Positions 9,281 to 19,737 of a stretch of 64,000 nt of DNA are shown piece after piece. The stretch's first letter is position 1; each line of letters opens with the position of its first letter. Source of the DNA: Rhizobium chutanense (GTDB taxonomy: Bacteria; Pseudomonadota; Alphaproteobacteria; Rhizobiales; Rhizobiaceae); contig NZ_NWSV01000008.1 in assembly GCF_002531935.1 (NCBI RefSeq), positions 1 to 64,000 on the forward strand, written 5' to 3'. Under the pieces are notes generated by a model, which had not been told where the DNA came from, did not search any database, and saw only the letters and a list, made by a program, of their open reading frames with translations. A program made the translations under genes and the position numbers.

Positions 9281-9898
9281 TTAACGCGAATAGAATTCGA
9301 CGACCAGATGCGGTTCCATGACGACCGGGAACGGAACGTCGCTGAGCGTCGGAACGCGGCCGAAGGTGGCGACCATCTTGTTGTGATCGACTTCGATGTA
9401 ATCAGGAACGTCGCGCTCAGCGAGGCTGACGGCTTCCAGAACGGTAACGAGCTGCTTCGACTTCTCGCGAACTTCGATAACGTCGCCGGCCTTGCAGCGG
9501 TAGGAACCGATGTTGACGCGAACGCCGTTGACGGTGACGTGGCCATGGTTGACGAACTGACGGGCAGCAAAGACCGTCGGAACGAACTTGGCGCGATAGA
9601 CGATCGCGTCGAGGCGCGATTCCAGCAGGCCGATCAGGTTTTCAGAGGTGTCGCCCTTGCGGCGGTCGGCTTCGGCGAAGATCGCGCGGAACTGCTTTTC
9701 GCGCAGGTCGCCGTAATAGCCCTTGAGCTTCTGCTTGGCGCGCAGCTGCACACCGAAGTCCGAAAGCTTGCCCTTGCGGCGCTGGCCATGCTGGCCCGGG
9801 CCGTATTCGCGGCGGTTCACCGGGGACTTCGGACGGCCCCAGATGTTTTCGCCCATACGGCGGTCGATTTTGTACTTGGACGATTCGCGCTTGCTCAT
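9281..9898 (-). CDS. rpsD: 30S ribosomal protein S4
   Basis: The product is 205 aa. The start at 9898 gives the standard N-terminus [20 protein letters not shown]; the frame is open further upstream but that part is not S4. The [19 protein letters not shown] block and the S4 RNA-binding domain ([30 protein letters not shown]) are clear. S4 starts assembly of the 30S body by binding 16S rRNA. As is usual in alphaproteobacteria, the gene stands outside the large ribosomal operons. Confidence 0.98.
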   Translation of the reverse strand: MSKRESSKYKIDRRMGENIWGRPKSPVNRREYGPGQHGQRRKGKLSDFGVQLRAKQKLKGYYGDLREKQFRAIFAEADRRKGDTSENLIGLLESRLDAIVYRAKFVPTVFAARQFVNHGHVTVNGVRVNIGSYRCKAGDVIEVREKSKQLVTVLEAVSLAERDVPDYIEVDHNKMVATFGRVPTLSDVPFPVVMEPHLVVEFYSR

Positions 9899-10035
9899 CG
9901 CATTTCCTTTCAAAGGTTTATGGCGATTTGTTACCAAACCGCACGAAGGAAACACGCCCTCCTCTGATCTCTTTCGAGACCCGACAGGATGCTCCGGTTA
10001 GCGAACAGGAACGATCCACGGGACATGTCAAATGA

Positions 10036-10057
10036 AACACCGGACATTGCTGCCCGG
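10036..10057 (-). terminator. Hairpin downstream of the HerA-like gene
   Basis: caccgg and ccggtg pair across about 10 bases; on the minus strand they are followed by tttcattt. This could end transcription of the ATPase gene at 10123-11634. The remaining sequence between 9899 and 10122 shows nothing else I can name except the rpsD leader. Confidence 0.45.
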
Positions 10058-10122
10058 TGCTTGCGGCGGTCTTTAGAGGGCCGTCATGAAAATGTCAACA
10101 GCGGCAAAACCTGAAAGCGCCA

Positions 10123-11634
10123 CTATTCCGCAGCCAGAGGCTGATCGCCGGTATCCGGCGCGTTTGCATCGCCCGGCGCCGTCTGGCAGTTCATGTCCGG
10201 GAAAGCGACGATCCGCTTGCCGGAGAAATCCGTGTGCACGACGACGATGCCCTGCTCTTCGAAATAACCGAGCAAGCGGCGCGCCCGGCGGGCGGAATGG
10301 GTACCGTAGGCACGGGCAATGCGAGCGTCCGACGGGCACGGCTCGCCGCAGACGGCGGCTTTGGCGAGCATCAGGAAGACGCCCTGCAGGTCGTCGGTGA
10401 CGCCAGACGACAGCGACAGCGCCGTCGTCCACTCGTCGGTCGCGGCTGTCGCGGCATCGACGCCGGAGCGGGAGATTGCCACACGCCGGCGGAAATCCGG
10501 CAGCGCGATCGGCGGTCCCGGCACGCGGCGCATGCGCAACCGCACGAGAAAATCCTGGTAGAGAACCGAATCGGTGCGGAAGGCGGAGGTGGGATCGTCG
10601 AGTATTTCGGCCAGCACGCCGGCCAGGCGCTCCTCCCGCTCCTCGGCGGAGACTTCCACCTGGCTCGCCCTCGCCTCGGCAGGTGCGACTGACGCCGCCG
10701 GCGTCGAGCGCGAAAGTTCAGCCAGGATATCGGTGGTCGGCCGCGGCGCCGGCGGCGCGCGGCGCACGAGCGGACGCTGGAATTCCTCCGGGTCGGGCGT
10801 GAAGATCAGGTCCTCGACATCCTGCGGCGCATCCGGCAGCGGCATCAGCTTCGGGCTGGAAGAGCGCGCCGAAGTCTCCACCGCGCCGATCTGGATCGGC
10901 AGCGGCCGCCGCGACAGCGCCGGTCCGAGAGCGACGAAATTGCCGCGTTTCAGGTCGCGGAACATCTCGGCCTGACGCCGGTCCATGCCGAGCAGGTCGG
11001 CGGCGCGGGCCATGTCGATATCGAGAAAGGTGCGGCCCATCAGGAAGTTCGAGGCCTCGGCCGCGACGTTCTTGGCGAGCTTGGCAAGCCGCTGCGTCGC
11101 GATCACGCCGGCAAGGCCGCGCTTGCGGCCGCGGCACATCAGGTTGGTCATCGCCCCGAGCGACATCTTGCGCGCATCTTCCGAGACATCGCCGCCGACC
11201 GACGGCGCAAACATCTGCGCCTCGTCGACGACGACGAGAACCGGATACCAATATTCGCGATCGGCGTCGAACATGCCGTTGAGAAAGGCGGCGGCGGCGC
11301 GCATCTGCTGCTCGATATCCAGGCCTTCGAGCGTCAGCACACAGGAGACGCGATGCTGGCGGATACGATTGGCGATGCCTGCAAGCTCCGCCTCGGTGCG
11401 CTCACCATCGACGACGACATGACCGAACCGGTCGCTGAGTGTGACGAAATCACCCTCGGGATCGATGATGACCTGCTGCACCCATTGCGCCGATTGCTCG
11501 AGCAGACGGCGCAAAAGATGCGACTTGCCCGATCCGGAATTGCCCTGCACGAGCAGACGGGTCGCCAGCAGCTCCTCGATATCGAGCGTCGCCGGGCTGC
11601 CGGACGCCAATCCCATATCGATGCCAACCTGCAA
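10123..11634 (-). CDS. HerA/DUF87-type P-loop ATPase with C-terminal winged-helix-like region
   Basis: The product is 503 aa from a TTG at 11634 that has an aggatcagca ribosome-binding site; an ATG six codons later is possible. Walker A is GNSGSGKS (31-38), Walker B is VLVVVDEAQ (132-140), and a sensor-like IATQR follows; this is the layout of the HerA/FtsK/VirB4 hexameric DNA-pump clade. The C-terminal quarter (SGVTDDLQGVFLMLAKAA ... GYFEEQGIVVVHTDF) looks like a winged helix. No nuclease (NurA, Sir2, DUF4297) gene is adjacent, so a HerA-type defence module is not supported. A role in DNA handling is an inference. Confidence 0.75.
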   Translation of the reverse strand: MQVGIDMGLASGSPATLDIEELLATRLLVQGNSGSGKSHLLRRLLEQSAQWVQQVIIDPEGDFVTLSDRFGHVVVDGERTEAELAGIANRIRQHRVSCVLTLEGLDIEQQMRAAAAFLNGMFDADREYWYPVLVVVDEAQMFAPSVGGDVSEDARKMSLGAMTNLMCRGRKRGLAGVIATQRLAKLAKNVAAEASNFLMGRTFLDIDMARAADLLGMDRRQAEMFRDLKRGNFVALGPALSRRPLPIQIGAVETSARSSSPKLMPLPDAPQDVEDLIFTPDPEEFQRPLVRRAPPAPRPTTDILAELSRSTPAASVAPAEARASQVEVSAEEREERLAGVLAEILDDPTSAFRTDSVLYQDFLVRLRMRRVPGPPIALPDFRRRVAISRSGVDAATAATDEWTTALSLSSGVTDDLQGVFLMLAKAAVCGEPCPSDARIARAYGTHSARRARRLLGYFEEQGIVVVHTDFSGKRIVAFPDMNCQTAPGDANAPDTGDQPLAAE

Positions 11635-11762
11635 TGCTGATCCTCGCGGCGAAAAGACTCACATGAACGAAGCGCCATTCTTCCGAAACGGCAGCTCCCC
11701 GTCTATCAAAGAATCTGCTGATTTTCAGGGCCGGATTTCGCCAACCCACAGGACAATTCAGC

Positions 11763-12563
11763 TCACGCCTTCAGCCCGAATCCCTGCATCAGCCGCCGGG
11801 TGGCGAAATCCTGCTGGCCGGAGGTGAAGACCGCAAAGTCGAAATTATCCGGATGGACGGCATCGGCAACCAGCGGCACCAGTGTGCGGGCGCGCCGCGC
11901 GATCGCTTCGGCGGGGTCGAGCCAGTCGACCGGCCAGGGTGCAAGCCGGCGGAAGAGATTGGCCATGAAAGGATAGTGGGTGCAGGCGAGCACGACGATA
12001 TCGGTCTTCCGACCATCCTTGTCGACGAAGCACTGGTCGATTTCGCCAAGCACGGCATCGTCGGAGACGGCATCGCCGCGAATATAGGCCTCGGCCATGC
12101 GCGCAAGGTTCTCAGAGCCGACGAGGCGAACATGGCATTGCTGCGCGAAGGACTGAATGAGATCGCGCGTATAGGCCCGCTTCACCGTGCCGGGCGTTGC
12201 GAGCACCGAGACCAGGCCAGACCGCGTGCGCTCCGCCGCCGGTTTGATCGCCGGCACGGTGCCGACGAAGGTCATCTGGGGGAAAGCGGCGCGCAGGTCG
12301 GCGCCGACGAGCGTAAAGGCGGTGTTGCAAGCGATGATGCAGACTTCGGGATCATGTTCCGTCAGCAGCTTGCCGAAGAGCCCGATAATCCGCTCCTTCA
12401 GCGCCTGTTCCTCCCAGCCGCCATAGGGAAAGCCGGCATCGTCGGCAACATAGATGAAGCCGCGTTCCGGCATCAGCACACGCGCCTCGCGCAGGACGGT
12501 CAGCCCGCCGATGCCGGAATCGAAGAGGAGGATGGGTTTCAGCTCACGCGTCGTCGCTGTCAT
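11763..12563 (-). CDS. murI: Glutamate racemase
   Basis: The product is 266 aa from the ATG at 12563; the frame is open further upstream, but only because it runs into the next gene. It makes D-glutamate for peptidoglycan in the cytosol. The two catalytic cysteines are in ACNTAF (C79) and LACTHYPF (C194), and the substrate loop [11 protein letters not shown] is at 14-24. The first 20 bp overlap the 3' end of the TrmJ-type gene, so translation is probably coupled. Confidence 0.95.
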   Translation of the reverse strand: MTATTRELKPILLFDSGIGGLTVLREARVLMPERGFIYVADDAGFPYGGWEEQALKERIIGLFGKLLTEHDPEVCIIACNTAFTLVGADLRAAFPQMTFVGTVPAIKPAAERTRSGLVSVLATPGTVKRAYTRDLIQSFAQQCHVRLVGSENLARMAEAYIRGDAVSDDAVLGEIDQCFVDKDGRKTDIVVLACTHYPFMANLFRRLAPWPVDWLDPAEAIARRARTLVPLVADAVHPDNFDFAVFTSGQQDFATRRLMQGFGLKA

Positions 12564-13374
12564 CGGGCGTTGTTTCCTTGGCCGCTGTCGGGAACCTGCC
12601 GCCGCGCGGGCTCTTGCGCGAGAAGCGGTCGAGGGAGGAGATGACGCCGCGCAACACGCTGATTTCCTGCTCCGTGAAAGCCCGGCGGGAGAGAACGGCA
12701 CGCAGATTGTCGACCATTTTCGGCTTTTTCCCGGCAGGATGGAAATAACCGCGCGCATCGAGCGCCTCTTCCAGCTGGTCGAACAGGCCGAAGAGCTGTT
12801 CCTTGGTCGAGGGCGTCTGCCCCATCGCCTGGAAAGGCACCGCGCCGAGATCCTCCATGCCGGATTTCATCCATTCATAGGACATCAGCAGCACGGCCTG
12901 GGCGATGTTCAGCGAGGCGAAGGCAGGATTGACGGGAAAGGTGACGATCTCGTCGGCAAGCGCCACCTCCTCGTTGGTCAGCCCCCAGCGCTCGCGCCCG
13001 AAGAGGATGCCGGTGCCCTCGCCCGCCCGGAATTTTGTCCTGAGGGTCTCTGCGGCGATGACGGGGGAGCGCACCGGCTTATAGCCATCGCGCTCGCGTG
13101 CCGTCGTCGCATAGACGAAGTTGAGGTCGGCCACCGCCTGCTCCAGCGTGTCGTAGACCTTCGTTGCCTCGATCACATGATCGGCCTTGGAGGCCGTCGC
13201 CAATGCTTTCTCGTTCGGCCAGCCGTCGCGCGGATTGACAAGGCGCAGTTCGGCAAGGCCGAAATTCGCCATGGCGCGCGCCACCATGCCGATATTCTCG
13301 CCCATCTGCGGCTCGACCAGAATGATGGCCGGCCCCTCGGCCAGAAGTTGACGTTCGCTGTTCGTGCCTGCCAT
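12544..13374 (-). CDS. trmJ: SPOUT RNA methyltransferase, TrmJ/TrmH group 1
   Basis: The product is 276 aa from ATG 13374 (MAGTNSERQ). SPOUT motifs are visible: the N-terminal [12 protein letters not shown] helix, motif 2 [16 protein letters not shown] and motif 3 [16 protein letters not shown]. Enzymes of this group 2'-O-methylate position 32 of tRNA. TtcA, also in this window, thiolates the same tRNA position, but no linkage is implied. The gene ends inside murI. Target assignment rests on family resemblance. Confidence 0.85.
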   Translation of the reverse strand: MAGTNSERQLLAEGPAIILVEPQMGENIGMVARAMANFGLAELRLVNPRDGWPNEKALATASKADHVIEATKVYDTLEQAVADLNFVYATTARERDGYKPVRSPVIAAETLRTKFRAGEGTGILFGRERWGLTNEEVALADEIVTFPVNPAFASLNIAQAVLLMSYEWMKSGMEDLGAVPFQAMGQTPSTKEQLFGLFDQLEEALDARGYFHPAGKKPKMVDNLRAVLSRRAFTEQEISVLRGVISSLDRFSRKSPRGGRFPTAAKETTPDDSDDA

Positions 13375-13378
13375 GGTC

Positions 13379-15418
13379 CTATCCCTGTTTCGAGCGCGCA
13401 ATAGCCTCGCCCGCTGCAAACGGCAAGACATCGGCCTGCGGATAGAGCCTTTCCAGCGCCGAACCGATCATTTCGAGCCCCAGTCTCGCGCCCTCCCGCA
13501 ACAGCGGCAGGTGTCGTCCCGTTGTCCGGGATGCCTTGCGCTCGATCAGGAAGCAGGCCGAACCGCGCGGCGCGGCATTGTCGATCAGCGCCAGATCCGC
13601 CGCGATCAGCCTGTGCAGATTGTCGTCGGCATCAGGCGTTTGGTAATTCTTCGCCAGGATACGCGCCCAATAGGTGCAGGCCAGGAAGATCGCCAGCGTC
13701 TGGCGAATCTGGCCGGGCCGCGTCACCACCGACCAGGAGGAGCCGAGCGGCCGCGCCGCCACCGTCACATCGCGGTAACAGGCATCGATCCTCTGCGACA
13801 GCGCAATCAACTCGAAACTGCCCTTGCCCTCGCCGAGCGCGTCAAGCAAATCGCGCAGCGCCTGGAACCAGCGCGCAAGTGCGCCATCAAGCGCGCCGCG
13901 CGTGCGGGTGGGAAAGACGATGAAGGCAACCGCCGTACCGGCCACCGCGCCGATCACCGTCTCGCCGATGCGCAGCTTCAACAGATCGAGCGTCAGCACG
14001 CCGGTCATGCCGTAGACCAGGCAGAGCACGATCGAGATGAAGAAGGTCATCGTCGCGTAAGAGATCTGCAGGAAATAAAAGGCGAGGAAGATGCAGACGA
14101 CGGCGACCGGAATGGCAATCGCCTGTTCACCCGAAATCAGCGTCGCCAGCCCAAGACCAAAGGCGATGCCGAACACGGTGCCGAGCGAGCGCGACAGCGC
14201 CTTCATCGCCGTATCGCCGCGCGAATTGGTGTTGGTGAAGACGAGGAAAGAGGCGAGCACGGCCCAGAACCAGCGCTCGCGCGACAACAGCAGGCCGAAG
14301 CCCATGGCGATTGCCGAGGCGAGCGTGATCTGCAGCGCCGAGCGCAGCAGCGGATTGCCGAACGAAAAGTCGATCGGCTGGGATTGCGCGGTGTCGTTGA
14401 TCGTATCGATGCCGGAAAAACCGGAAGCCTGCCCCTCGTCGATCGCCTGCGTCAGTTGCTGCCGCGCCTCGCCAAGCCAGAGCAGTGCCCGCACTGTCTC
14501 GCTCTGCGGCTGATCCCCGATTGATTCCGCCATCCCCTCATAGGTGGCAAGCTCGGCCTTGTCGGTCTCGATCACGGCGTGAACGAGCGCAAAAGGCGGC
14601 GGACTCTGGAAACTCAGCACGATGGCGCTCTCGGCGGCAAGATGTACATCGAAGAGCCGGATCGCCAGTTCGGCGGCAGGGTCGGCGGCACCGTCGAAGA
14701 CGCCGGCCGGCGGACGCGGAATGAAGGTCTCCGCCATCAGCACCACCTCCTTCAGCCGGTCTTCCAGCTGGCGCAGTTCCTGCCGGTCGGTGTCACCGAC
14801 CTCGGCGCTGCCAGCGATGGCGGCGAGCTTGAAGAGGATCTGGTTGATCCTTCCCCTGACGCTTTCCAGCGAGCGCAGCAGGTCGCGCCGCCAATCGTCC
14901 GGCAAGAGCACCGCCCGCACCAGATGACCGACGAGCACGGACACGACAGGGCCGATCGCCACTTCAGGCAGATCGGCCAGCGAAGGCCGGAAATAGGCGC
15001 CCATGAAATAGGAGGTGAAGGCGAACATGCCGATGGCAAAACCGCGCGGCCCGAACACCCGTCCCGCCGATGCAAGCGCAATCACCACCAGGAAGACGAG
15101 ATCGGAGAGAAAACGGCTATCCTCGAGCCCGGCCGCGACGGCGACGATGGCAAGGCTTGCGACACAACCGAGAAGCCGCGTCACCAGCTGGCGCGCATTT
15201 CCCTTATCGCGCACGGCAATCCCGCCTTCGATCGACAGCACGATGCCGAGGCCGAAAGCCGCAGTCGGCAGCGGCAGAACAGAGGCGTGGATGGCAAGCA
15301 GGATCAGGAACGAGAGGACGATCGCCAGCGTCACCCGCGAGGCCATGCGCAGACGTGAAAGCGCCGGATCGTTGGCAAGCAGCCAGTCGCGAAGCTGAAA
15401 ACCGGAAAACAAATGCAA
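13379..15418 (-). CDS. FUSC-family inner-membrane transporter (AaeB/YccS-like)
   Basis: The product is 679 aa. Two similar membrane blocks (about residues 27-170 and 355-510) are each followed by a soluble helical part, the duplicated pattern of the fusaric acid resistance / aromatic acid efflux family. The predicted start is a TTG at 15418 with GAGGGGC close upstream; an ATG at codon 25 is an alternative. It ends 5 bp before the TrmJ-type gene, so the two may be cotranscribed. No membrane-fusion (AaeA) partner is next to it. Substrate unknown. Confidence 0.83.
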   Translation of the reverse strand: MHLFSGFQLRDWLLANDPALSRLRMASRVTLAIVLSFLILLAIHASVLPLPTAAFGLGIVLSIEGGIAVRDKGNARQLVTRLLGCVASLAIVAVAAGLEDSRFLSDLVFLVVIALASAGRVFGPRGFAIGMFAFTSYFMGAYFRPSLADLPEVAIGPVVSVLVGHLVRAVLLPDDWRRDLLRSLESVRGRINQILFKLAAIAGSAEVGDTDRQELRQLEDRLKEVVLMAETFIPRPPAGVFDGAADPAAELAIRLFDVHLAAESAIVLSFQSPPPFALVHAVIETDKAELATYEGMAESIGDQPQSETVRALLWLGEARQQLTQAIDEGQASGFSGIDTINDTAQSQPIDFSFGNPLLRSALQITLASAIAMGFGLLLSRERWFWAVLASFLVFTNTNSRGDTAMKALSRSLGTVFGIAFGLGLATLISGEQAIAIPVAVVCIFLAFYFLQISYATMTFFISIVLCLVYGMTGVLTLDLLKLRIGETVIGAVAGTAVAFIVFPTRTRGALDGALARWFQALRDLLDALGEGKGSFELIALSQRIDACYRDVTVAARPLGSSWSVVTRPGQIRQTLAIFLACTYWARILAKNYQTPDADDNLHRLIAADLALIDNAAPRGSACFLIERKASRTTGRHLPLLREGARLGLEMIGSALERLYPQADVLPFAAGEAIARSKQG

Positions 15419-15541
15419 GAGCCCCTCATGCCACGGAAGGATCGACAGATATCGCCGCAGAAACGGAAATCAAACCGTCGGAGAACCGGTCGCAACAATC
15501 GCCCGGAATCGATTCTCCGGTATGGATCGAATGTCGCGCGC

Positions 15542-16069
15542 CTATTGGCCCTTGGCAATCAGCGCCATCGTCGCCTTCAGTGAATCTCGGCCCTGCGTTT
15601 CGATATTCTCGGTGACGATGTCGTCGATGACAGGTGTACCGCCTTCTTCGATCACCGCGAAACGGACGGTCGTATAGTCCTTGGCATCGGGCGCATCCGA
15701 GCAAGCGGATTTCTTGAAGCGCACAGTCACCTCCGCCGTCCCGTCGACCGCAGGCGCGGCTGCCATCGTCAGATCCTCCAGCGGGCATGCATCCTGACCG
15801 TTGACGATGACGTCGTAGTCGAACGGCGATATGCCATCGTCATCGACTGCGGGAAATTGCGCGGCGGCCTGGTACTTGGCGACGAAATCCTTGCTGTAGA
15901 GATGGGCGAGCCGGCTCGCATCGAAGATGTCGCTCCAATCGCCGCTATTGTCGGCCCAGTTGCTCCTGGTCGCGTCCATGATCTCCTTCACGGGCGCGGT
16001 GGCATCGGCCGCACGGGCTGCGCCTGAAACGGCGATAAGGCTTGCGATAACAAGAGCGATTGTCTTCAT
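15542..16069 (-). CDS. Secreted DUF3828-like protein
   Basis: The product is 175 aa. It starts with a Sec signal peptide ([20 protein letters not shown], cleavage after ARA). The mature part is small and acidic, with a [27 protein letters not shown] segment and two well-spaced cysteines (ACPLED and SACSD) that could form a disulfide. The fold type resembles DUF3828 periplasmic proteins. It is divergent from icd. No function is known. Confidence 0.6.
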   Translation of the reverse strand: MKTIALVIASLIAVSGAARAADATAPVKEIMDATRSNWADNSGDWSDIFDASRLAHLYSKDFVAKYQAAAQFPAVDDDGISPFDYDVIVNGQDACPLEDLTMAAAPAVDGTAEVTVRFKKSACSDAPDAKDYTTVRFAVIEEGGTPVIDDIVTENIETQGRDSLKATMALIAKGQ

Positions 16070-16257
16070 GGTCGAATGTTCCGGGCGGGCAAATCAAGGC
16101 GGACACTAGCCGGATTTCCGCGCTTGGCAATGCCGGCAAAAACGCATTCTCGAACCCGTTGCAGCTTTGCGTTCCGGGTTCACAATGCTATAGCGCTCCT
16201 CATCACGTCACCCACCCGGGACCCCCGTCCCCATTCAAGCTCGAACGAGGCAGATAC

Positions 16258-17469
16258 ATGAACAAGATCAAGGTCGCCAATCCCGTCGCCGATCTCGACG
16301 GCGATGAAATGACGCGCATCATCTGGCAGCTTATCAAGGACAAGCTGATCCATCCGTATCTCGACCTCGACATCGACTATTTCGACCTCTCGGTCGAAAA
16401 CCGCGACGCCACCAACGACCAGGTCACCGTCGACGCTGCCAACGCCATCAAGAAATACGGCGTCGGCATCAAGTGCGCGACGATCACGCCGGATGAAGCC
16501 CGCGTCAAGGAATTCAACCTCAAGGAAATGTGGAAGAGCCCGAACGGCACGATCCGCAACATTCTGGGCGGCGTCATCTTCCGCGAGCCGATCATCTGCA
16601 AAAACGTGCCGCGCCTGGTTCCCGGCTGGACGCAGCCGATCGTCGTCGGCCGCCACGCCTTCGGCGACCAGTACCGCGCCACCGATTTCAAGTTCCCCGG
16701 CAAGGGCAAGCTGACGATCAAGTTCGTCGGCGAAGACGGCACCGTCATCGAGAAGGAAGTCTTCAACGCGCCGGGCGCAGGCGTTGCCATGGCGATGTAC
16801 AATCTCGACGAGTCGATCCGCGAATTCGCCCGCGCTTCGATGATGTACGGCCTGATGCGCAAGTGGCCGGTTTACCTCTCGACCAAGAACACCATCCTCA
16901 AGGCCTATGACGGCCGCTTCAAGGACATCTTCGAAGAAGTCTACGAGACCGAATTCAAGGATCAGTTCAAGGAAGCCGGCATCACCTACGAACACCGCCT
17001 GATCGACGACATGGTCGCCTCGGCGCTCAAGTGGTCGGGCGGCTACGTCTGGGCCTGCAAGAACTATGACGGTGACGTCCAATCCGACACCGTTGCCCAG
17101 GGCTTCGGCTCGCTCGGCCTGATGACCTCGGTTCTGCTGACGCCCGACGGCAAGACCGTCGAAGCCGAAGCCGCCCACGGCACGGTCACCCGTCACTACC
17201 GCCAGCACCAGAAGGGCCAGGAAACCTCGACAAACTCGATCGCCTCGATCTTCGCCTGGACCCGCGGCCTGGCGCACCGTGCCAAGCTCGACGACAATGC
17301 CGAACTCGCCCGCTTCGCTTCGACGCTCGAAAAGGTCTGCGTCGACACCGTCGAATCCGGTTTCATGACCAAGGATCTGGCGCTGCTCATCGGTCCGGAT
17401 CAGCCGTGGCTCTCGACCACCGCCTTCCTCGACAAGATCGACCAGAACCTGCAGAAGGCCATGGCGTAA
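16258..17469 (+). CDS. icd: NADP-dependent isocitrate dehydrogenase
   Basis: The product is 403 aa from ATG 16258 ([20 protein letters not shown]), the standard length of the homodimeric eukaryote-like subfamily used by rhizobia. It oxidises isocitrate to 2-oxoglutarate in the TCA cycle. Substrate-binding [13 protein letters not shown], the metal-binding YDGDVQSD and the nucleotide-binding [15 protein letters not shown] are all present. The frame stays open upstream of the start, but that part has no IDH features. It has its own terminator, so it is monocistronic. Confidence 0.97.
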   Translation: MNKIKVANPVADLDGDEMTRIIWQLIKDKLIHPYLDLDIDYFDLSVENRDATNDQVTVDAANAIKKYGVGIKCATITPDEARVKEFNLKEMWKSPNGTIRNILGGVIFREPIICKNVPRLVPGWTQPIVVGRHAFGDQYRATDFKFPGKGKLTIKFVGEDGTVIEKEVFNAPGAGVAMAMYNLDESIREFARASMMYGLMRKWPVYLSTKNTILKAYDGRFKDIFEEVYETEFKDQFKEAGITYEHRLIDDMVASALKWSGGYVWACKNYDGDVQSDTVAQGFGSLGLMTSVLLTPDGKTVEAEAAHGTVTRHYRQHQKGQETSTNSIASIFAWTRGLAHRAKLDDNAELARFASTLEKVCVDTVESGFMTKDLALLIGPDQPWLSTTAFLDKIDQNLQKAMA

Positions 17470-17491
17470 GCCTGTCCTTTCGGAATAGCAT

Positions 17492-17520
17492 GGAAACGGC
17501 GGGGCTTTCCCGCCGTTTTC
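17492..17520 (+). terminator. Rho-independent terminator of icd
   Basis: gaaacggcggg-gctt-tcccgccgttttc forms a GC stem with a T-rich 3' side 22 bp after the icd stop. Confidence 0.8.
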
Positions 17521-17535
17521 ATTTGGGGAGAACCG

Positions 17536-17979
17536 ATGACGGCCATCCGACCGCTTGAACCCGCCGACCGCGCCGCTTGGGAGCCCTTATGGCAGGCCTA
17601 TCAGCGCTTCTATGAAGTCGCCATCCCGCCCGAAACCACGGATCTCACCTGGACCCGCTTCCACGATCCCGACGAACCGATGCACGCGCTCGGCGCCTTT
17701 GATGATGACGGCCGCCTCGTCGGTATCGTCCATGCCATCTTCCATCGTTCCTGCTGGCTGCCGCAATGGACCTGCTATTTGCAGGATCTCTATGTCGAAA
17801 ACAGCCAACGTGGCCTCGGCACCGGAGCCGCGCTGATCGAAGCCGTCGCCGACCTTTCCCGCGCAAACGGTGCCGGCAGGCTCTACTGGATGACTCACGA
17901 AAGCAATGCGACCGCGCGGCGCCTCTATGACAAGATCGCCGAACGCTCGGGTTTCATCCAGTACCGCAAAGCGCTTTAG
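17536..17979 (+). CDS. GNAT-family N-acetyltransferase
   Basis: The product is 147 aa. ATG 17536 follows a ggggagaacc ribosome-binding site. The acetyl-CoA motif is LQDLYVENSQRGLGTGAALIEAV (the R/Q-x-x-G-x-G/A core is QRGLGTG), and the C-terminal ESNATARRLYDKIAERSGFIQYRKAL is typical. The target is unknown. It starts right behind the icd terminator, so it likely has its own weak promoter or depends on read-through. Confidence 0.82.
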   Translation: MTAIRPLEPADRAAWEPLWQAYQRFYEVAIPPETTDLTWTRFHDPDEPMHALGAFDDDGRLVGIVHAIFHRSCWLPQWTCYLQDLYVENSQRGLGTGAALIEAVADLSRANGAGRLYWMTHESNATARRLYDKIAERSGFIQYRKAL

Positions 17980-18054
17980 CTCCGGGCTTGCACAAAGACC
18001 TCGCCGCGCTATTGATTCCGGACGATAGCGACACGAGAACACGAGGAGGACGTC

Positions 18055-18681
18055 ATGACCGAAGAATTGGTATTCTATACGAACCCGATGTCGCGCGGCC
18101 GCATCGCGCGCTGGATGCTGGAGGAAATCGGCCAGCCCTATCGCACCGAACTCCTGACTTTCGGTGAAGGCATGAAGAAGCCCGAATATCTCTCGGTCAA
18201 TCCGATGGGCAAGGTGCCGGCGATCCGCCATGGCAACACCGTCGTCACCGAATGCGCGGCAATCTGCGCCTATCTCGCCGAGACCTTCCCGGCAAAGGGG
18301 CTTGCCCCCAAACCGGAGGAGCGCGCCGCCTATTACCGCTGGATGTTCTTTGCCGCCGGTCCGCTGGAATCGGCGGTGACGATGAGGGCTCTCGGCTTCG
18401 AAATTCCGACGGAGCGCCTGCGCATGGCCGGCTGCGGTGGTTTCGGCGACGTCATGAACACGCTCGAGATGGCCGTCTCCGGCTCGACCTATGTCGCCGG
18501 CGAGCGCTTCACCGCCGCCGACGTCTATGTCGGCGCTCACATCGGCTGGGGCCTCGGCTTCGGCAGCATCGAGAAGCGCCAGGCATTCATCGATTATTTC
18601 GGCCGCATCAGCGAGCGCGAGGCCTACATCAGAGCCAATGCGCTGGACGACGAGGCCGGCAAGACGATGCAGGCGGCCTGA
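18055..18681 (+). CDS. Glutathione S-transferase family protein
   Basis: The product is 208 aa. The N-terminal thioredoxin fold carries NPMSRGRIARWMLEE (serine-type active site near residue 11) and the glutathione-binding VPAIRHGNTVVTECAAICAYLAE (cis-Pro in KVPAI and the T-E-C/S element). The C-terminal helical domain with RFTAADVYVGAHI completes the fold. A ribosome-binding site (gaggagg) sits 7 bp upstream. Likely cytosolic; detoxification or thiol chemistry is an inference. Confidence 0.87.
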   Translation: MTEELVFYTNPMSRGRIARWMLEEIGQPYRTELLTFGEGMKKPEYLSVNPMGKVPAIRHGNTVVTECAAICAYLAETFPAKGLAPKPEERAAYYRWMFFAAGPLESAVTMRALGFEIPTERLRMAGCGGFGDVMNTLEMAVSGSTYVAGERFTAADVYVGAHIGWGLGFGSIEKRQAFIDYFGRISEREAYIRANALDDEAGKTMQAA

Positions 18682-18727
18682 TTGTCACCGGCGCGGTGGC
18701 CAGACCGCCGCGCCGGGACGTCAGACG

Positions 18728-19579
18728 TCAGACAAGCGGCATGTAAATATCCGTCATCAGTTCGGTCGGCGGCACGTCGCGTGGGTTGTTCAGATATTCC
18801 TCGAACATGACGCTGTCCTTCAATTGCCGTCCTGATTTGGGCAGCCATTCCGCATAAAGCCACTGATAGGCCTTAAACATATCGGCGTAAGGCCCCTTGT
18901 GGCGCAGCACCGCATAATCGCCGCCGTCGATCGCGCGCCGCTCGAACGGCGCTTCGGCCGGCCCCTCGGACACGCTCGTCACGCAGGCGATCGACCGCAG
19001 CCGTTCCGCCGGCACGATGTCGGGATCATCGAGATAGACGCCGATCATTCGCATGTCGGGCTTGGCGAGGCCTCGGGCGTAGAGCGTGCCGAACAATGTC
19101 TCGAAGGCCTTGCCGATCTCCATGTAGGATCCGGTATGGACAACACCGATCAACTCCGTCGGTGCGATCTCTCGTATGGTAACGTCGAACATGGCTTTGG
19201 TCTTTCCGTTAGGTGAGGATTGGAAGGCTGTGTGGCTTCCCTCTTTCCGATAGCGGGCCGGCGGCATGCCGTAGACCGACTTGAAGATGCGATTGAAGGA
19301 CTGGAGATTGGGATAGCCCGATCGCTTCGCAATTTCGCTGACGGCAAGCTCTGTGCGGACCATCTCGCCCGCCGCGTGATGCAGCCTGAGCCGCTTGACG
19401 GTTGCCGCCAGCGTCTCGCCGTAAATCGCCCGGTAGATCCTGTGCCAGTGATAGCTCGACATACAGACGATTTCGGCAAGACGCTCCATATCCAGCTCCT
19501 CGTCGAGGTGGTCCTGAATATAGGCCGAAACCCGCCTTAGACGGTTTTCGTAAAGCGCCCATGCCGTTTCACCGTTCAT
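18728..19579 (-). CDS. AraC-family regulator with GyrI-like ligand domain
   Basis: The product is 283 aa. Unusually for AraC proteins, the two DNA-binding helix-turn-helix units are at the N-terminus (residues about 15-110, with LAEIVCMSSYHWHRIYRAIYG and SEIAKRSGYPNLQSFNRIFKSVYG). They are followed by a GyrI/SbmC-like small-molecule-binding domain (MFDVTIREIAPTEL to the C-terminus). Rob, SoxS-type and BmrR-type regulators use related domains to sense drugs or toxic compounds. No obvious target gene is adjacent, except possibly the convergent GST. Confidence 0.87.
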   Translation of the reverse strand: MNGETAWALYENRLRRVSAYIQDHLDEELDMERLAEIVCMSSYHWHRIYRAIYGETLAATVKRLRLHHAAGEMVRTELAVSEIAKRSGYPNLQSFNRIFKSVYGMPPARYRKEGSHTAFQSSPNGKTKAMFDVTIREIAPTELIGVVHTGSYMEIGKAFETLFGTLYARGLAKPDMRMIGVYLDDPDIVPAERLRSIACVTSVSEGPAEAPFERRAIDGGDYAVLRHKGPYADMFKAYQWLYAEWLPKSGRQLKDSVMFEEYLNNPRDVPPTELMTDIYMPLV

Positions 19580-19737
19580 GTCGGAACCTCGTGCAATATC
19601 GATCGACCGCAGGGAACCATAACCGGATTTGACAAATCCTGCGGAAATTGCTTCCGAGCGCGAACACCCGAGAGAGTATCGTCCTTAGGCGCCCCGAAGG
19701 ATGGGGCGGTGCTCGAGCCATCACTCCAACCTCCCTC

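Noticed and set aside
10123-11634. HerA-type ATPase as part of an anti-phage system
   Set aside because: No nuclease or NADase effector gene is next to it and the neighbours are housekeeping genes; kept only as a stand-alone ATPase.
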